Below are positions 30,578 to 42,780 of a DNA stretch of 64,000 nt, in pieces. Source of the stretch: Temnothorax longispinosus (lineage: Eukaryota > Arthropoda > Insecta > Hymenoptera > Formicidae); the NCBI RefSeq assembly GCF_030848805.1, contig NW_027270264.1:62001-126000 (forward strand), written 5' to 3'. Made by a program: the position numbers and the translations under genes. The number at the start of each line of letters is the position of its first letter. The first letter of the stretch is position 1. Under the pieces are notes generated by a model. That model made no database searches. It was not told the origin of the DNA and saw only the letters and a program-made list of their open reading frames with translations.

Positions 30578-32246
30578 TAGAATTCTAGTGAATCATAGAA
30601 CCACTAAATACATTCACAAGATTTATTGCGATGTTTTCGTATCGATTGTTAGCATAAATAATCTTTAAATATTTGGGTCATATGATTCAGATTGCTGGTC
30701 GGTTATATTTCTTAAGAATAAAATAATCTTATTACCGAACTATTAGTATTTTTTAATTGTATTATCGTATTAATTCTTCAGCTTTCGTATTTACTAATCA
30801 TGTCTCTGTCTCCGTCGTGAATTAAGAGGCTAATGTAGTCAATTACATTTACATATTTTTTGACATATTTATTTTATTTAACCATCTTGCATATGTAATA
30901 TATTATCCTCTGTATTTGACTGATTTGGACATTGTGAGAAGTGACAAGTTTTTTTATCTGACCTGGACTCGTATTTCAAGCATTTATAGTCAACACAAGG
31001 ATACAAGGATTATCATTATTATAACAATAGGAAATTGCGATCCCCTAAAAGGTACGATTGCGTTGCAAATCTGTGTTAAATAAATATCAGCAGTTTTTAT
31101 TAAGATGTTTTATTTTTATTCATTTTTTTTGTCGTACTGACCAGTTGATCAGATTTTATTATTATTTTTCATAACCGTGTTCACACCTAATTACGTTTCT
31201 TACTTTAGTTTCCAAATTTTTTTTATAATTGCAACCAGAAATTATTTTTGTAATAATTTAAAAAATTAAATCTATCATTACTTCCATAAATTTTGCAATA
31301 CTGTACATGGATATCAGGTTATATGACAGTGGAAGAGGCATCAGGCCAATAAGGTTTAGATTCACTAATTATATTTTTTATAATAACTAAGCGAAAAAGG
31401 TTTACTTAATCATAGCGCATCTAGCAAGAATTGAGTAAGAGCTAAATAAAAATTATATTCAATATTCAATATCAAAAAAAAGTAACAAGCGTAAGAAACC
31501 AATAAGACTTAACAATAAAAATGCACTTACATGTTCACAAAACGACAGCGTACAACACAGTTCTTTACACTTCAGACTTATGATCTGAAATGCTTGCTTT
31601 TCGGAATTATGACACAAGCAAATGATATTCAAATGCGTGAATTTGGTTGTTGATTTTGTTGTGCCGTAACCAGGATAGTATATTATTGTAGCGGTTAATG
31701 TGACGCACGTGTTTGTTCAGATTATGATTTGCGACTGCCCGCCCGATCTTACAATTCGGCGATATTTATAATGTCGGAGTCGACATTTCGTTGCTAGTCC
31801 AGGACTCTCGAAATAGCGTTAACCTCTCGCTGTCAGCGCCTTGCGCTGGCATTTGCATTAGCGCTTTCGGTCATCCGGAGTTGAAATAGAAATTTTTAAG
31901 CGTACGGCGCAACACTGAACAGAAATAACGCAACCTACCTACAGCGCGACGCCTGTACCACATATCATCTCGTCTTGCCAAAAATCTAATAATGGTATCA
32001 TAATAAAAATACACATGGATGTATTTGGCATTTGACGCTCTTAAATTTGCGTTGAAAAAATTGTTATATTTGGCAAAAATAATAGGTGGAAATGGGGGTT
32101 AAATTAAAAAATGTGACAAATTTCAAAAACCTGATTACATTGTAAAGAGCACAAAAAGCCATAAACCTTTTGTACCAAACTTTTTTTCATACGCCTTATA
32201 TTTTCGAAGATATTCGCTAAAAACTATAAAATCCGTTATATTCAAA
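30578..32246. other. AT-rich DNA without recognised features
   Basis: No open frame over about 60 codons, no clear terminus and no RNA gene seen in this 1.7 kb. Confidence 0.5.
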
Positions 32247-32590
32247 GGTTGTTTCAACCCCTAAACGTCGAGATACGCAGCTAAAAAAACTCGTGTATAA
32301 ATGTTTTTTGATGCTCGACAACATATTCAAAGCGCATTCAAATCGGTCGTTATTTTTTAGGGGTTGTTTCAACCCCTAAACGTCGAGATACGCAGCAAAA
32401 AAAAACTCGTGTATAAATGTTTTTTTTGATGCTCGACAACATATTCAAAGCGCATTCAAATCGGTCGTTATTTTTTAGGGGTTGTTTCAACCCCTAAACG
32501 TCGAGATAGCCGCAAAAAAAATACGAGTCTAATATTTTTTGATGCTCAACAACATATCGAAAGCGCATCCAAATCGGGTAGGGACACTTC
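32247..32590 (+). repeat. 115-118-bp tandem repeat, three copies
   Basis: GGTTGTTTCAACCCCTAAACG begins copies at 32,247, 32,362 and 32,480. Each continues with CGTCGAGATA, an A-run, GATGCTC(G/A)ACAACATAT and AGCGCAT. The third copy diverges after about 100 bp. Confidence 0.9.
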
Positions 32591-32828
32591 CGACCGTTAA
32601 TATGTCTTATGTAAATTAATAAATACATTTCTCAGCTCTATAAACTGCGCGCTGATTGCTGTCGGACTCAAAACACAAGCCTAAATTGAAGCTGGAATAG
32701 TAATATCACAAATTAAATTAATCGTCAATTTTTAATAATAATGCTAATAAGCATCTTAAAACACTGCAAAAAATTATTCATTAATTGTGAAAAATGTATT
32801 TATTAATTTACATAGAAATATCGGGCAC

Positions 32829-33280
32829 TGTTCCGGAATAAGACGACGAACGGTTAACTCGGATATTTGGCGAGTTCCCGGGTTATTGTAAACCGCGCGA
32901 TGTTTATGCGACGGTCATGCAAGGAGCACGCCGCGGGAAGATGATTCGGCAGTACTCGCACATACCACAGAAGCCGGTCGGCCTGTCGTCGAATTAGTAC
33001 GAAGTTGAAGCTCACAGCTCTCGGTCACGCTCAATTCCGCATGCCTCATCGTCTCACGTCGAGTACATCCTGCCGCGTGCTCCGAGCGGTGCCTGAGAGT
33101 TTTTCTAAGCTTCGTCGAGGTGTCGTATTTTCGCGCCTCCGAACCAAAGTTTTGTTAAAATACCGCCCGACTCGACGTAATATTTTACAATTAAAGCTCG
33201 GTATAAACTTCAACTGTTTACTATCATTACTGGCTCTTTGCCCCTCCTCTATTCCCGATTCTCTAAACCTATCCGTAACA
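32829..33280 (+). repeat. Left LTR of the BEL/Pao element (452 bp)
   Basis: TG...CA borders, matching 48,154-48,607 over its full length with a few substitutions and single-base indels (for example GTCGGCCTGTC here against GTCGGCCCTGTC on the right). Confidence 0.95.
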
Positions 33281-33281
33281 T

Positions 33282-33299
33282 TGGTCCTTCGAGCCGGAT
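33282..33299 (+). promoter_or_regulatory. Primer binding site, tRNA-Tyr type
   Basis: TGGTCCTTCGAGCCGGAT starts one base after the LTR. It is complementary to the 3' end (CCGGCTCGAAGGA plus CCA) that I recall for insect tRNA-Tyr. Confidence 0.7.
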
Positions 33300-33378
33300 C
33301 GGGATTGAGGTTTTTGTGGAACAAGGAACGGTAGTGACTCGTCGCCAAGTTTCGATTGGTTCATCGTTGTGACTGGCC

Positions 33379-34440
33379 GTGTTCGCCGAGATGTCGTCGT
33401 TCGAGGAGATGATTTTCAAGCAGCGTTCCTTGATCAGCTCCATAACGAATACCATAGCAAACTTTAAAAAAGCTAGGACATTCCAAGATGATGTATGCGG
33501 CCGCGAAGGCGCAAATCAAAACGACAAGGAGAGATTCGAGCAGTGTCAAACTTTGGACGCCAAGCTCCGGGTCATCGCCGATGCCAAGACCGTGGAGGCA
33601 CACCCCTACTTTGCCGGCCTTGAATTCGTGACCTGCGAAAATGCCTACGATCGAGCGTTGGACTACCTATACAAAAGCTCGACGAGGGTTCCTCGTCTCC
33701 GGACACTGTTCCAGCCAACGTAAGTCGGTCACTCCGACTTTCCGTCTCACTCAGCGCTGAATCTGCCGAAAGTCACCTTACCAACGTTCGACGGATCTTA
33801 CGAAAAATGGGAGAGCTTCCGCGATCGTTACTCTATGATTATCGGTGAAACCAGTTTGTCGAATGTGCAGCGATTGCATCATTTGTTCTCGTGTTTGAAG
33901 GGTGAAGCGAGCGCCGCTATAGAACACTTAGCGTTAACTTCCGAGAACTTCGCCGTCGCGTGGCAGATTCTTTCGTCCCGCTACGAAAACCGACGCCGAT
34001 TGATCAGGACGCACCTTAATAAAATGTTTTCCTTGCCTGCAGTAACCGCGAAGTCCGCTCAAGAATTGCGCGCGTTAAGAGATCGAGTGAATGCCGCGAT
34101 TGCCGCGTTGAAGAATCTGGCGCGTCCGGTCGAACAGTGGAGCGACATTCTCGTGTTTCTTATCACGCAAAAGCTCGATACATCATCGCGAGAAGCATGG
34201 GAGCTCAAACTTGGGCATAGTGTCGACTATCCGACTTATGCCGACTTCGATGCGTTCCTCGAGTCCCCGCGTCCGCGCTCTCGACTCAATATTGCCGTTC
34301 GCCGCGGACAAAGCGAACGACCCTGCGGCGAAAACAAAAGCGAAGTCCAAAGCGATCGCCTCGCATACCGCTAGCGCCTCAAAATTGTCGTGCCCTGTGT
34401 GCTCCGAATCACATCTTCTCTACCAATGTCACGAGTTTTG
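33379..34440 (+). pseudogene. BEL/Pao gag, one stop and one frameshift
   Basis: One frame runs from 33,379 (MFAEMSSFEEMIFKQRSLI) through a single TAA at 33,721 into LPKVTLPTFDGSYEKWESFR and LHHLFSCLKGEASAAIEHL, the DUF1759-type capsid region of BEL gag (to about 34,255). A frameshift then leads to the zinc knuckle CPVCSESHLLYQC (C-X2-C-X4-H-X4-C) and a stop at about 34,440. Gag would form the particle core. The two lesions disable it. Confidence 0.8.
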
Positions 34441-34449
34441 TAAATAAAA

Positions 34450-35157
34450 CGCTAGTTCAACGATATGAGTTAGTTCGAAAATTCAAGCGCTGTCTAAACT
34501 GCTTTAGTTCAAAACACCAAGCGAAGGAATGTACGAGTTCCCGATCGTGCAAAACATGCCAGAAAAAAGCACCACACCTTGCTAAATTTCCCTGATAACT
34601 CGACACAATCCGACGAGAATGCGTCTCGTCAAGTCCGCAAGTTGAACCTGCCAGCGCCGACGTCGCTTCTCACCTCGTCGCCGGGGCCATCGCGCCTCCC
34701 CGGCAAATATTCCTCGCCACCGCACAAATTAGGGTCTATTCCGGTCACGGTCGATTTCAAACGTCCGCGCCCTCCTCGACCAAGGGTCTGCGGCGTCGTT
34801 AATGACTGAAAACTTAGCTCAGACTCTCTGCGTTCAAAAACTCGCGCGTCCGTTAATGTAACTGGCATTGGAGATACGCGTACCTCCGTTCGACATACCG
34901 TTCTAATAACGATAACTCCGAGTCATTCCGATACCCCTGCCTATCCGACTCACGCCTTAATTTTAAAATCGCTTACACGATACGCGCCGAATAAGCTGAA
35001 TTGTCAGAATCAATGGCCACATTTGAAAGGCCTTCACTTAGCCGATCGCGATCCTGCTTCATCGGCGCCCGTTGACATCATCATCGGAGCCGACCTGTTC
35101 GGCTCACTACTGCTCGAGGGTGTCCGTAAAGGTACCGCGGACGAGTCCATAGCGTAA
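34450..35157 (+). pseudogene. BEL/Pao aspartic protease region, degenerate
   Basis: Frame fragments give a second cysteine cluster (CKTCQKKAPH, about 34,550), then a protease-like part ending DIIIGADLFGSLLLEGVRKG (35,070-35,130), which matches the C-terminal part of the BEL protease before the HTVLGWIISR junction. Several frame changes and a stop at 35,155. Confidence 0.6.
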
Positions 35158-35160
35158 CAC

Positions 35161-36330
35161 ACAGTGCTCGGGTGGATCATTTCCAGGCCAACAGGACAGG
35201 CGCGACGCGACCATCCGATTGAAGCGCATCACGTTTCCGTGGATGACGATCTCGACCTAAACCTTCGGCGATTTTGGGAGGTGGAGGAAATTCCCCACCA
35301 GGCTAGGTTAACCCCCGAGGAACAACTCTGTGAAGAACATTTTGTACGCACGCATTATCGGAATCTGGACGGCTGTTACGTCGTGCGACTTCCGTTTCGA
35401 AACGGGCCTCCAATCTTTATCGGAGAATCTCGAAACACCGCCATTCAAGCTACCTTCGTACGGAGGCTTGTCTTAAGCGCGAACCGTCGAACGCCGCCGA
35501 GTACCACGCGTTTCTTAAAGGAGTACGCTGATCTCGGTCACATGCGCCGCGTTGCCGATCATGAGAAACCCGAAGTTCCGTCACAAATCGTGTTCATTCC
35601 GCATCACGCTGTGTTCCTAGAAAGCAGCGCCACAACCCGAATTCGCGTTGTATTTAATGCGTCCAGCCGAACTTCCAACGGCACGTCTCTTAACGACCAC
35701 CTTCTAGTCGGTCCGAAACTCCAAACAGATCTCGCCGCCATTCTTCTGCAATGGCGCCTTTTCCGGTACGTTTATTCCGTTAACGTAGCAAAAATGTACC
35801 GGCAGGTTCGAGTAGACCCTCGCGATTGCTACTATCAGCGGATAATCTGGCGGCCCGATCCTGCCGGCCCTCTAGAAGAATATATATTGTGTACAATTAC
35901 ATATGGCACGGCCTCCGCCCCGTTTTTAGCTATAAGGTCCACACTTCAGCTCGCAAGCGACCACGGAGCCTCCTACCCGCTTGCCGTACCTGTGCTCACA
36001 CGCAAAGATATATCGACGATTATACTTTCGGCGCCGATGACAAAATCCTCGCTCGTCAAACCCGCGAACAAGTCGTGGCTCTCCTGGACAAAGGAGGGCT
36101 CACTCTCCGCAAGTGGGCCAGCAATTCGCCCGAACTTCTCGACGACATCGACCCGCACGACCACGGCCTTGCCCTAAGTCGAGACATACGCGAAGACGAA
36201 AGGCTACAAATCCTCGGCCTAACCTGGCAGCCCGAACGCAATGTTTTTCAATTTAAAGTAAACAGTCAACCACTCCGGCAGAAACGAAAGAGAGATCCTA
36301 TCGGACATCGCAAACCTATTTGATCCGCTC
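35161..36330 (+). pseudogene. BEL/Pao reverse transcriptase
   Basis: The frame from 35,164 carries FWEVEEIP, EEHFVRTHYRNLDGCYVVRL, RVVFNASSRTSNGTSLND and motif A as SVNVAKMYRQV. Most BEL elements have an aspartate where this copy has asparagine (D-I-E-KMYRQ), so a catalytic acid seems lost. A frameshift near 35,980 moves to the frame with RYIDDYTFGADD (motif C, YIDD) and LRKWASNSPELL. Both lesions indicate a dead polymerase. Confidence 0.8.
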
Positions 36331-37375
36331 GGTTGGGCCGCTCCCGTCGTCGTTCGGGCAAAGATTCTAATGCAGCAACTGTGGGCGGCAAGATGCTCTT
36401 GGGATGAACCCATTCCCTTCGAACTTCTCGAGATGTGGCGACACTATCACCGACAACTCCCGGAAATCGAGAACGTATCCATCCCACGTTGGACTCAGAG
36501 TCATCACTCGCTCCATCAAGAGCTGCATGAATTCTCCGACGCGTCAACCAAGGCGTATGCCGCCGTAGTCTACTTTTGAGTCATCGCTGTGAATGGTGCC
36601 ATCACCGTCACCCTGCTGGCGGCCAAATCCTAGGTCGCTCCGATCAAGACGATGACTGTCCCGCGACTCGAACTCTCGGCTGCTCTATTGTTCGCCAGAC
36701 TCCGGCATTTTATTTGCACATCGCTCGATCTAGACGCAAAAACCACAACAATTCACTGTCGGACTGACTCCCGCATCACCTTAGCGTGGCTGAGTCGCAC
36801 TCCAGCCTATTAGAAAACCTTCGTGGCCAATCGGGTCGCGGAGATTAAGACGTTGCTCCCCAACGCAATCTGGCATCACGTTTCCACGGAAGAAAATCCG
36901 GCGGATTGCGCGTCGCGCGGAATATCTCCCGAGGAGCTCGCGTCAAATACCCTGTGGTGGTCGGCCCCTCCTGGCTCGCCAAACTAGAAGAGCACTGGCC
37001 GACGAGCGACCAACATTTACCACCCGGTACCGCTCTCGAGAAACGGTCACGTCACGCGGTAGTCCACACGACGACAGCTGTAAACTCCTGGGATTTATCG
37101 CAACGCTACTCTTCGTGGTCAAAATTGTTGCGGGTCACGGCTTACATTTTACGATTTGTCACGCGCATCCGAGCTCGGCAACCAGCCGCACGCGCGGTCT
37201 CCCCATCGACGACCCGAGTCGACAGCCTAACTTCAATTGAGATGAATGCATCAGAAGTTTTTTGGTTGCGGTCAATTCAAAACGACGCGTTTCCGATTGA
37301 GTTGACGTCCCTATCGAAATCGACTCGCGTTCCGAATTCTAGCCCTCTCCTCCCCCTCAATCCGTTTCGCTAGAT
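36331..37375 (+). pseudogene. BEL/Pao RNase H region
   Basis: LHEFSDASTKAYAAVVYF (to 36,579) supplies the first RNase H acid. After a stop the frame continues as VPRLELSAALLFARLRHF, HCRTDSRITLAWLSRTPAY and ENPADCASRGISPEEL. The spacer toward integrase (WDLSQRYSSWSKLLRVTAYI) is present up to PLNPFR near 37,373, where the nested insertion starts. Confidence 0.75.
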
Positions 37376-37838
37376 AGTAGATAGGGACAGAATATGTCGT
37401 TTGTTTAACGTGCGGCACCTGCTCGTAGAGCCTTATCCACACGGCCCCCATGGGCGTGGGATTGGGATACGCCCAATCAGCGCGTATCGACCGAGGTCGG
37501 TACTACCAGTACGCCGCAGGATTGCAGGATCCCGTGGCAACCCACTGGTCGGGCGAGCGACTATCCACGCTCTACCAGCTAAGCAGGCTAGCACCCGAGC
37601 TGTTGGGACGCAAGCTCACCCGTCGGACACCCAAGTTCGTGAACTCGGGTATCCTAGCCAGCATTTGGCTTAACCACTGCCACCACGATGGTCCTACCCG
37701 CGACCGGCGGGAGCAAGCTCCCTGGGCGAGCGGTCCCCGTGGTACCAGTCTAGATCACTGGTCGGATCTTCGCAGTCGAAAATTGCTCCCAGTTGGGTCT
37801 CCTGCAGACCCGGCACTGGTAAGCCGCATTCACACGTC

Positions 37839-40800
37839 TCACGCATTTCCACTCTTTCTTCTCTGAAACACACATGCCGCAAACCTGCTCAGACTCTCAT
37901 ATCTTTCCTTTCGCTCCAGTACCTCGCTCACATCCACTCTACCATCCTCACTCACCCTGACTCCCCATTCGTTTAAGCTCCTGATGTCCTCATACATTTC
38001 ACATTCATTATCACATGCTTCCAATCCTCGCACTCAGCACCACACGCACAATTTTCGGTCTTAGACAATCCCTTTTTATGCAAGAACTCATTCAAACTGC
38101 CGTGACCCGTCAGGATATAGCCGAGCCATAGGCTCGGCTCAAATCCCAGACAACCCTCGGCAAACCTCACATCCCGTATGAAGCCATGTGTCAATCGTCC
38201 CTTCGCACTGTTGTCCCATTCACTCTGCCATCTTTCATACAACCTAGCATTCAACAACTCCAAGCTCTTATCCACATCTCTCGTTCTTACATCCTCTTCA
38301 CTCATAATACCTCTTTCACCCAATCTCCAGCCATTCTTAATTCTTACAGTCATACCTCTTTTCACGCATTCCAGGTCCCACGGAAGACCACCCATCAATA
38401 CCTGCATGGCCTCCGTGGAGACCGTTCTACAGACATTCAAACAGGCGCTCATCGCCACTCTTTGGTATCTATTAATTGCCACACGCGCATATCCGTACCC
38501 CATGGCTTTATACCACACGCTCGCACCATACATAACACACGCAGCAAACAAACCCTCAAACCAAAAACGCGTCGAATAAGCCTAAATTCATCGTTTTTTG
38601 TGCTGCTGTAGCTAAACTGAAGAATTACCAAACTCTTATAAATCACACGCCATGCTCTCTTTCGCAATCCCCATTCACTCTTCATCACTCGTCTTAACTT
38701 TCCCACTACGCTCACACATTTCTGTCTCATACGCTCCAGGTGCGGCTTAAAGTTCATTCGCTCGCTCACCCACACACCCAGATATCTCACACACTTCACA
38801 TACCTCACATGCTTTCCATTCACACTAACGCTCGAGTGTCTCGTTTCCGACATATTCCCTTTCAGGAGCATCATGACTGTTTTGCTCTCTGACACTTTTA
38901 CACCGACACTCGCACCCCATTCGCTCACTATCCTCATCCACTCGTTCCCTATTCTCTCCAGATCCGCCCGGCTCTGTCCTTCGACAGGCACGAACAGATC
39001 ATCGGCATACGCCGTCGCCTTGCATCCTCGTCCGCGGAGTTCCCACAGGAGTCTGTCCATCTGCAGATCCCAAATGATTGGGCCGCAGATGGACCCCTGC
39101 GGTGCACCCCGCCGAACCCTCTTCCATACTTCGTCATTCGTTCCCATCATACATGCCTGTCTCTCATCAAATAGCTTTCCCACAACCCAATCTCGTTACA
39201 TCCTTCCTCACGCAATTTTTCAATCACACATGGCCATTCCAGGTTGTCGAAGGCACCCTGGAAGTCCACAAAAATTTCCAACACATACTTGTACCCGGAC
39301 CCACTCACGCACTCACGCACGTTATTCCACGCACTCTCGGTCAAACGTCCCTTCACAAACCCGTGCTGTGCCTCACACATTCTGTCACTCATCAATCGCT
39401 CCAGCCTATTTACCATCAGTCGCTCCAACACTGTCCCAAGCACAGACAACAGGCTGATCGGTCTGTATGACCCGGGGTCCGACCGCACTTTCTCTGGGGA
39501 CTTCAGCAGTACAATCATTCTCGCTTTCTTCCACACCTCTGGAAAGCGATTGGTGTTCAGACACACATCATACACTCTCTTCAACCATCCTGGAATTGCG
39601 CGCCAAACGGCACGCAACATTTCCGCCGTTACTCCATCCAACCCTGGGTGCCTTACCCACTTTCATCGCCCTCACAGCCACATCCACTTCATTCCACTCG
39701 AACGTTCTTTCAATCATCTCTTTCTCTGCCAGTCGTACATCATCCATTTTCGTGTCCGGGAAGAAGCGATCTAGCAGCACATTCGCACTCTCTTTCCACG
39801 TACTCGTTGTCCTGTCACCCACCTTCATGGCACTCAGTCTGTCTCGTTCGTACTTACCCATACACATTTTGTACACATCACCCCACGGATCCCGATTTCC
39901 CTTATCACTCACGAACTGTCTCCAGTTCTCCTCTTTCACTCTTTATATCGCTCTCTTGTACTCTCTGAGAGTACATTTGTACGCATTCAGACATCCTTCC
40001 ACTCGATTTCTATCTTCCCTCTTATTCGTTGGTAGGCACGTCTACACTTCCTCACATCCTTCTTCATGCGCTCAAGCTCATCCGTCCACCACACAAGCTT
40101 CCTCGCAACCCCACACACTCGCCTTTTTATTCTATTATCATTCGCCCTCGGGATCCATGATGTGACGCGCTCCGCCAAGCTCTCCGCGTCCCAGTCATCC
40201 ATCACATTCACAGCATCCTCCGACGCATACTCCACTAGATCGCTCATGTAACCCTCCCAGTCCACGTTTTTACACACCCATCTACGCATACCTTCCATCC
40301 GCTCAGCATTCTCACCATAGGTCATACGTATCAGCAACACATTATGGTCGCTGATACCCCAATCACTCTTAACTCCCCATTCAAACTGGCACCCCCCAAA
40401 CGCATCGCTTACGAGAGTCACATCAATGTCGCTTTCCCCATTGGGTCCGCTAAACGTGTAACTCTCGCTCGGCTCATTCAACACAATCATACCATTCGCA
40501 ACAATCCACTCCTCAAGCACTCTGCCACGCATTTCACTTTCTCTACTGCCGCCCCTACCCTTACTGTACCATAAGGGAGAGACGGCATTCGCATCCATAC
40601 CCACCAGCACACGCTTTCCTCTGGTTGCCATTCGCACTGTGTCCATGTACGCCAGGTACGGCTCGATGTCCTCACCGAACCGGCAATACACAGACACCAC
40701 ATACATTTCGCCGAAGTCTTCCTTCAGCCACACACACACACACACGCCATACTCGTCCGAGCACTCCCTTACACACAACACATCGAGACTGGGATCATTC

Positions 40801-40994
40801 ACCACCACTGCTGCTTTAATGCATTCACTCTCACTCACGATCACATCCATTCTTAGCGGGAGTCTAACTACTCTTCCATCCTTCACACACGGTTCCTGCA
40901 GCAGTGCCACACTCACTCGACGCTCACACAACATTTCACCTAGGTCACACATAACCGCATACGCCCTTTGACAGTTACACTGCACCACATTCAT
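37839..40994 (-). pseudogene. ORF2 (APE endonuclease, RT) of the R1-like element, frameshifted
   Basis: 39,987-40,994 is an unbroken APE endonuclease: VVQCNCQRAYAVM at the start, LLQEPCVKDG, LVGMDANAVSPLW, then SDIDVTLVSDA and GISDHNVLL near the end. The frame changes at about 39,950, 39,640, 39,180 and 38,500. RT motifs are SYRPISLLSVLG, FVDFQGAFDNLEW (motif A), GAPQGSICGPIIWDL (motif B) and AYADDLFVPV (motif C). The C-terminus has LTGHGSLNEFLHKKGL and CACGAECEDWKH, then a short tail. Endonuclease nicking followed by target-primed copying is the family role; the breaks prevent it here. Confidence 0.8.
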
Positions 40995-41049
40995 ATTCGA
41001 GACACCCTGCGAGTCCTGCCTAGCTATTGTCGACAGTGCCAGCGTGCCT

Positions 41050-42646
41050 CTCCCTTGCTATCGCGTATGAGGGACACCCCCTATCGTCCACCGCATGGTT
41101 AGCCGGTCTCCCCCGCCTCTTACAAACAGCACACACTTCGGCCCAGCTGTATTCGGGCACTTATCCCGCCGATGCCCCCCTTGACCACAGTGGGAGCATA
41201 CCTCTTCCGTTGCCATACAGTGCCTCGCAACGTGGCCTAAGTCAGGCACCTAAAGCACCTGGTTGGTGCTGTAAATTCGGCGACCCTGCAACTTCGCCAA
41301 CCCACGTATATTCTAGATGCTTTCACAAACCTCCCTCGCATATCGGGTGTCACCTCCAATACCCAGTTACATGTTTCCTCGTTCCCTTTACCCAGCCTGA
41401 ATCTAAATACGCATTCTTCGTCGAAGACCTTAGCTTCTACTCCATACATGAGTTCTGGGTTCTGTCTTGCTATGGCACGTCTGACACCATCGACTCCCAT
41501 ATCACTAGGCACATTGTACAGGATTATACGAGGCCTCCTAGCAGCCGGACGGGCCACCATAAGACCCTTTTCCCTGATTGCCTGATTGGCAACTATTTTG
41601 TCCGCATCCGCCTTCGAGTGCGCATCACCCTACCATCCCCGGCTTTTCTTACGTTTCTAACCTTATGTTTGACGCTACTGGATCTATTGCCTTCAGTAGC
41701 GTCCTTTTAATCTCATCTACCGACCTAACCTTGTCCGCACCGCACGCCACAACAACCGAGCAGTCTCTATCACGCGGTCCGTTCCCCCTCTTAGTTGCCG
41801 GTGCCATAGCAACTCCCGGGCCGGTTTTATGACCAGGTAACATCTCTCGCCTACCAACCGCCTTCGCAAAAGTTGCAGGTGGCGGCAGTGCCACCGGCGG
41901 TGGGCGATTTGCCACCACCCTTTCCGCCAGACGACCCCTCAGGAAGGAGTTGTCGCAACCCAGCTGCATAACTAACTTGTTAGCCTCGTTGAACAACGCC
42001 GCTATCTTTTGTCCCGCCGATTTCGTGAACTTAGCATTCGGGTCAGAGAGAATTTTATCTAACTTCAGTCTGACACCGTGCATCGTATTAGCAGCCAACT
42101 CCTCTCGAGTTGCCGCATCGCCACCCACAAAAACGTCATCCTCGTCCGACTCGCTACCTGTACCGGCCTCGTTTTCGTCGCCCAGCAAGAGCAGGGCCGA
42201 GTTCGCCCGCTGCTTATCGGCCTCTCGGGCCATAACCCCTCCCACTGCTCCATTCGACTCACTCTGCGTGTTTTTTATGGGAGTCTAGGAGCCAGGTGGG
42301 GTCCTAACCAGCAACCCACTACGTGAGAATGTACGATCATGTGGGTTACCCACCGTCTCGCTCTCTTCGTCCGTCGGTACCGTCTTTGTTTCGTCCAGCG
42401 CCTGTTTTGTCGCCCACTTTTTCAATACTTCCTGAGAGGGTGGCTTCTCCGAGCCCTTCTGGTTGATCTTAGTCAGTGCCACTGTCACTGCCTTCGTGAT
42501 CGACTTCTGCCCATCATTTGCATTCGTCACCGTTTTCGTCGCAGTCTTTTGCCCGTCTGTCTTGTCCGTATCCGAGTTAGCCGTTTCCGTTTTCGTCGCA
42601 TTTTTGTCAACCTGTTTTTGTCCGTCCTGGTTTTGGGGGACAGTGA

Positions 42647-42677
<31 letters not shown>

Positions 42678-42770
42678 GATTAGATGACGAGGCATTTGGC
42701 TATTTGTTTCGTTTAAGGCAAAACGACCGCAATAATGCACGATCACTCTGAACCTATAACGATATTGCAA
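41050..42770 (-). pseudogene. ORF1 (nucleic-acid-binding protein) of the R1-like element
   Basis: Three frames cover it: 42,285-42,770 (lysine/threonine-rich N-terminus with repeated DGQK phrases), 41,649-42,245 (helical NANKL-type centre, FTKSAGQKIAALFNEANKL), and 41,058-41,560 (RIILYNVPSDMGVDGVRRAI, then knuckles CFRCLT..GHVARHC and CSHCGQGGHRRDKC). The double CCHC end is typical of R1-group ORF1. Frame changes at about 42,265, 41,600 and 41,245. Confidence 0.65.
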
Positions 42771-42780
42771 GGCGATTACT

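Larger units (their letters stand above)
37376..42780 (-). mobile_element. R1-like non-LTR retrotransposon nested in the BEL element
   Basis: On the minus strand the order is ORF1 (about 42,770-41,050), APE endonuclease, RT and a C-terminal cysteine motif (40,994-37,839), then a 3' region to about 37,376. ORF1 with CCHC knuckles followed by an APE-type ORF2 fits the R1/I group. The 3' border meets BEL sequence; the 5' border meets the 3' end of the R2-like element. I see no clear A-tail or target duplication. Confidence 0.75.

Noticed and set aside
38873..39457. Plus-strand frames over 38.2-41.7 kb
   Set aside because: They are antisense to recognised RT and endonuclease motifs of the R1-like element.
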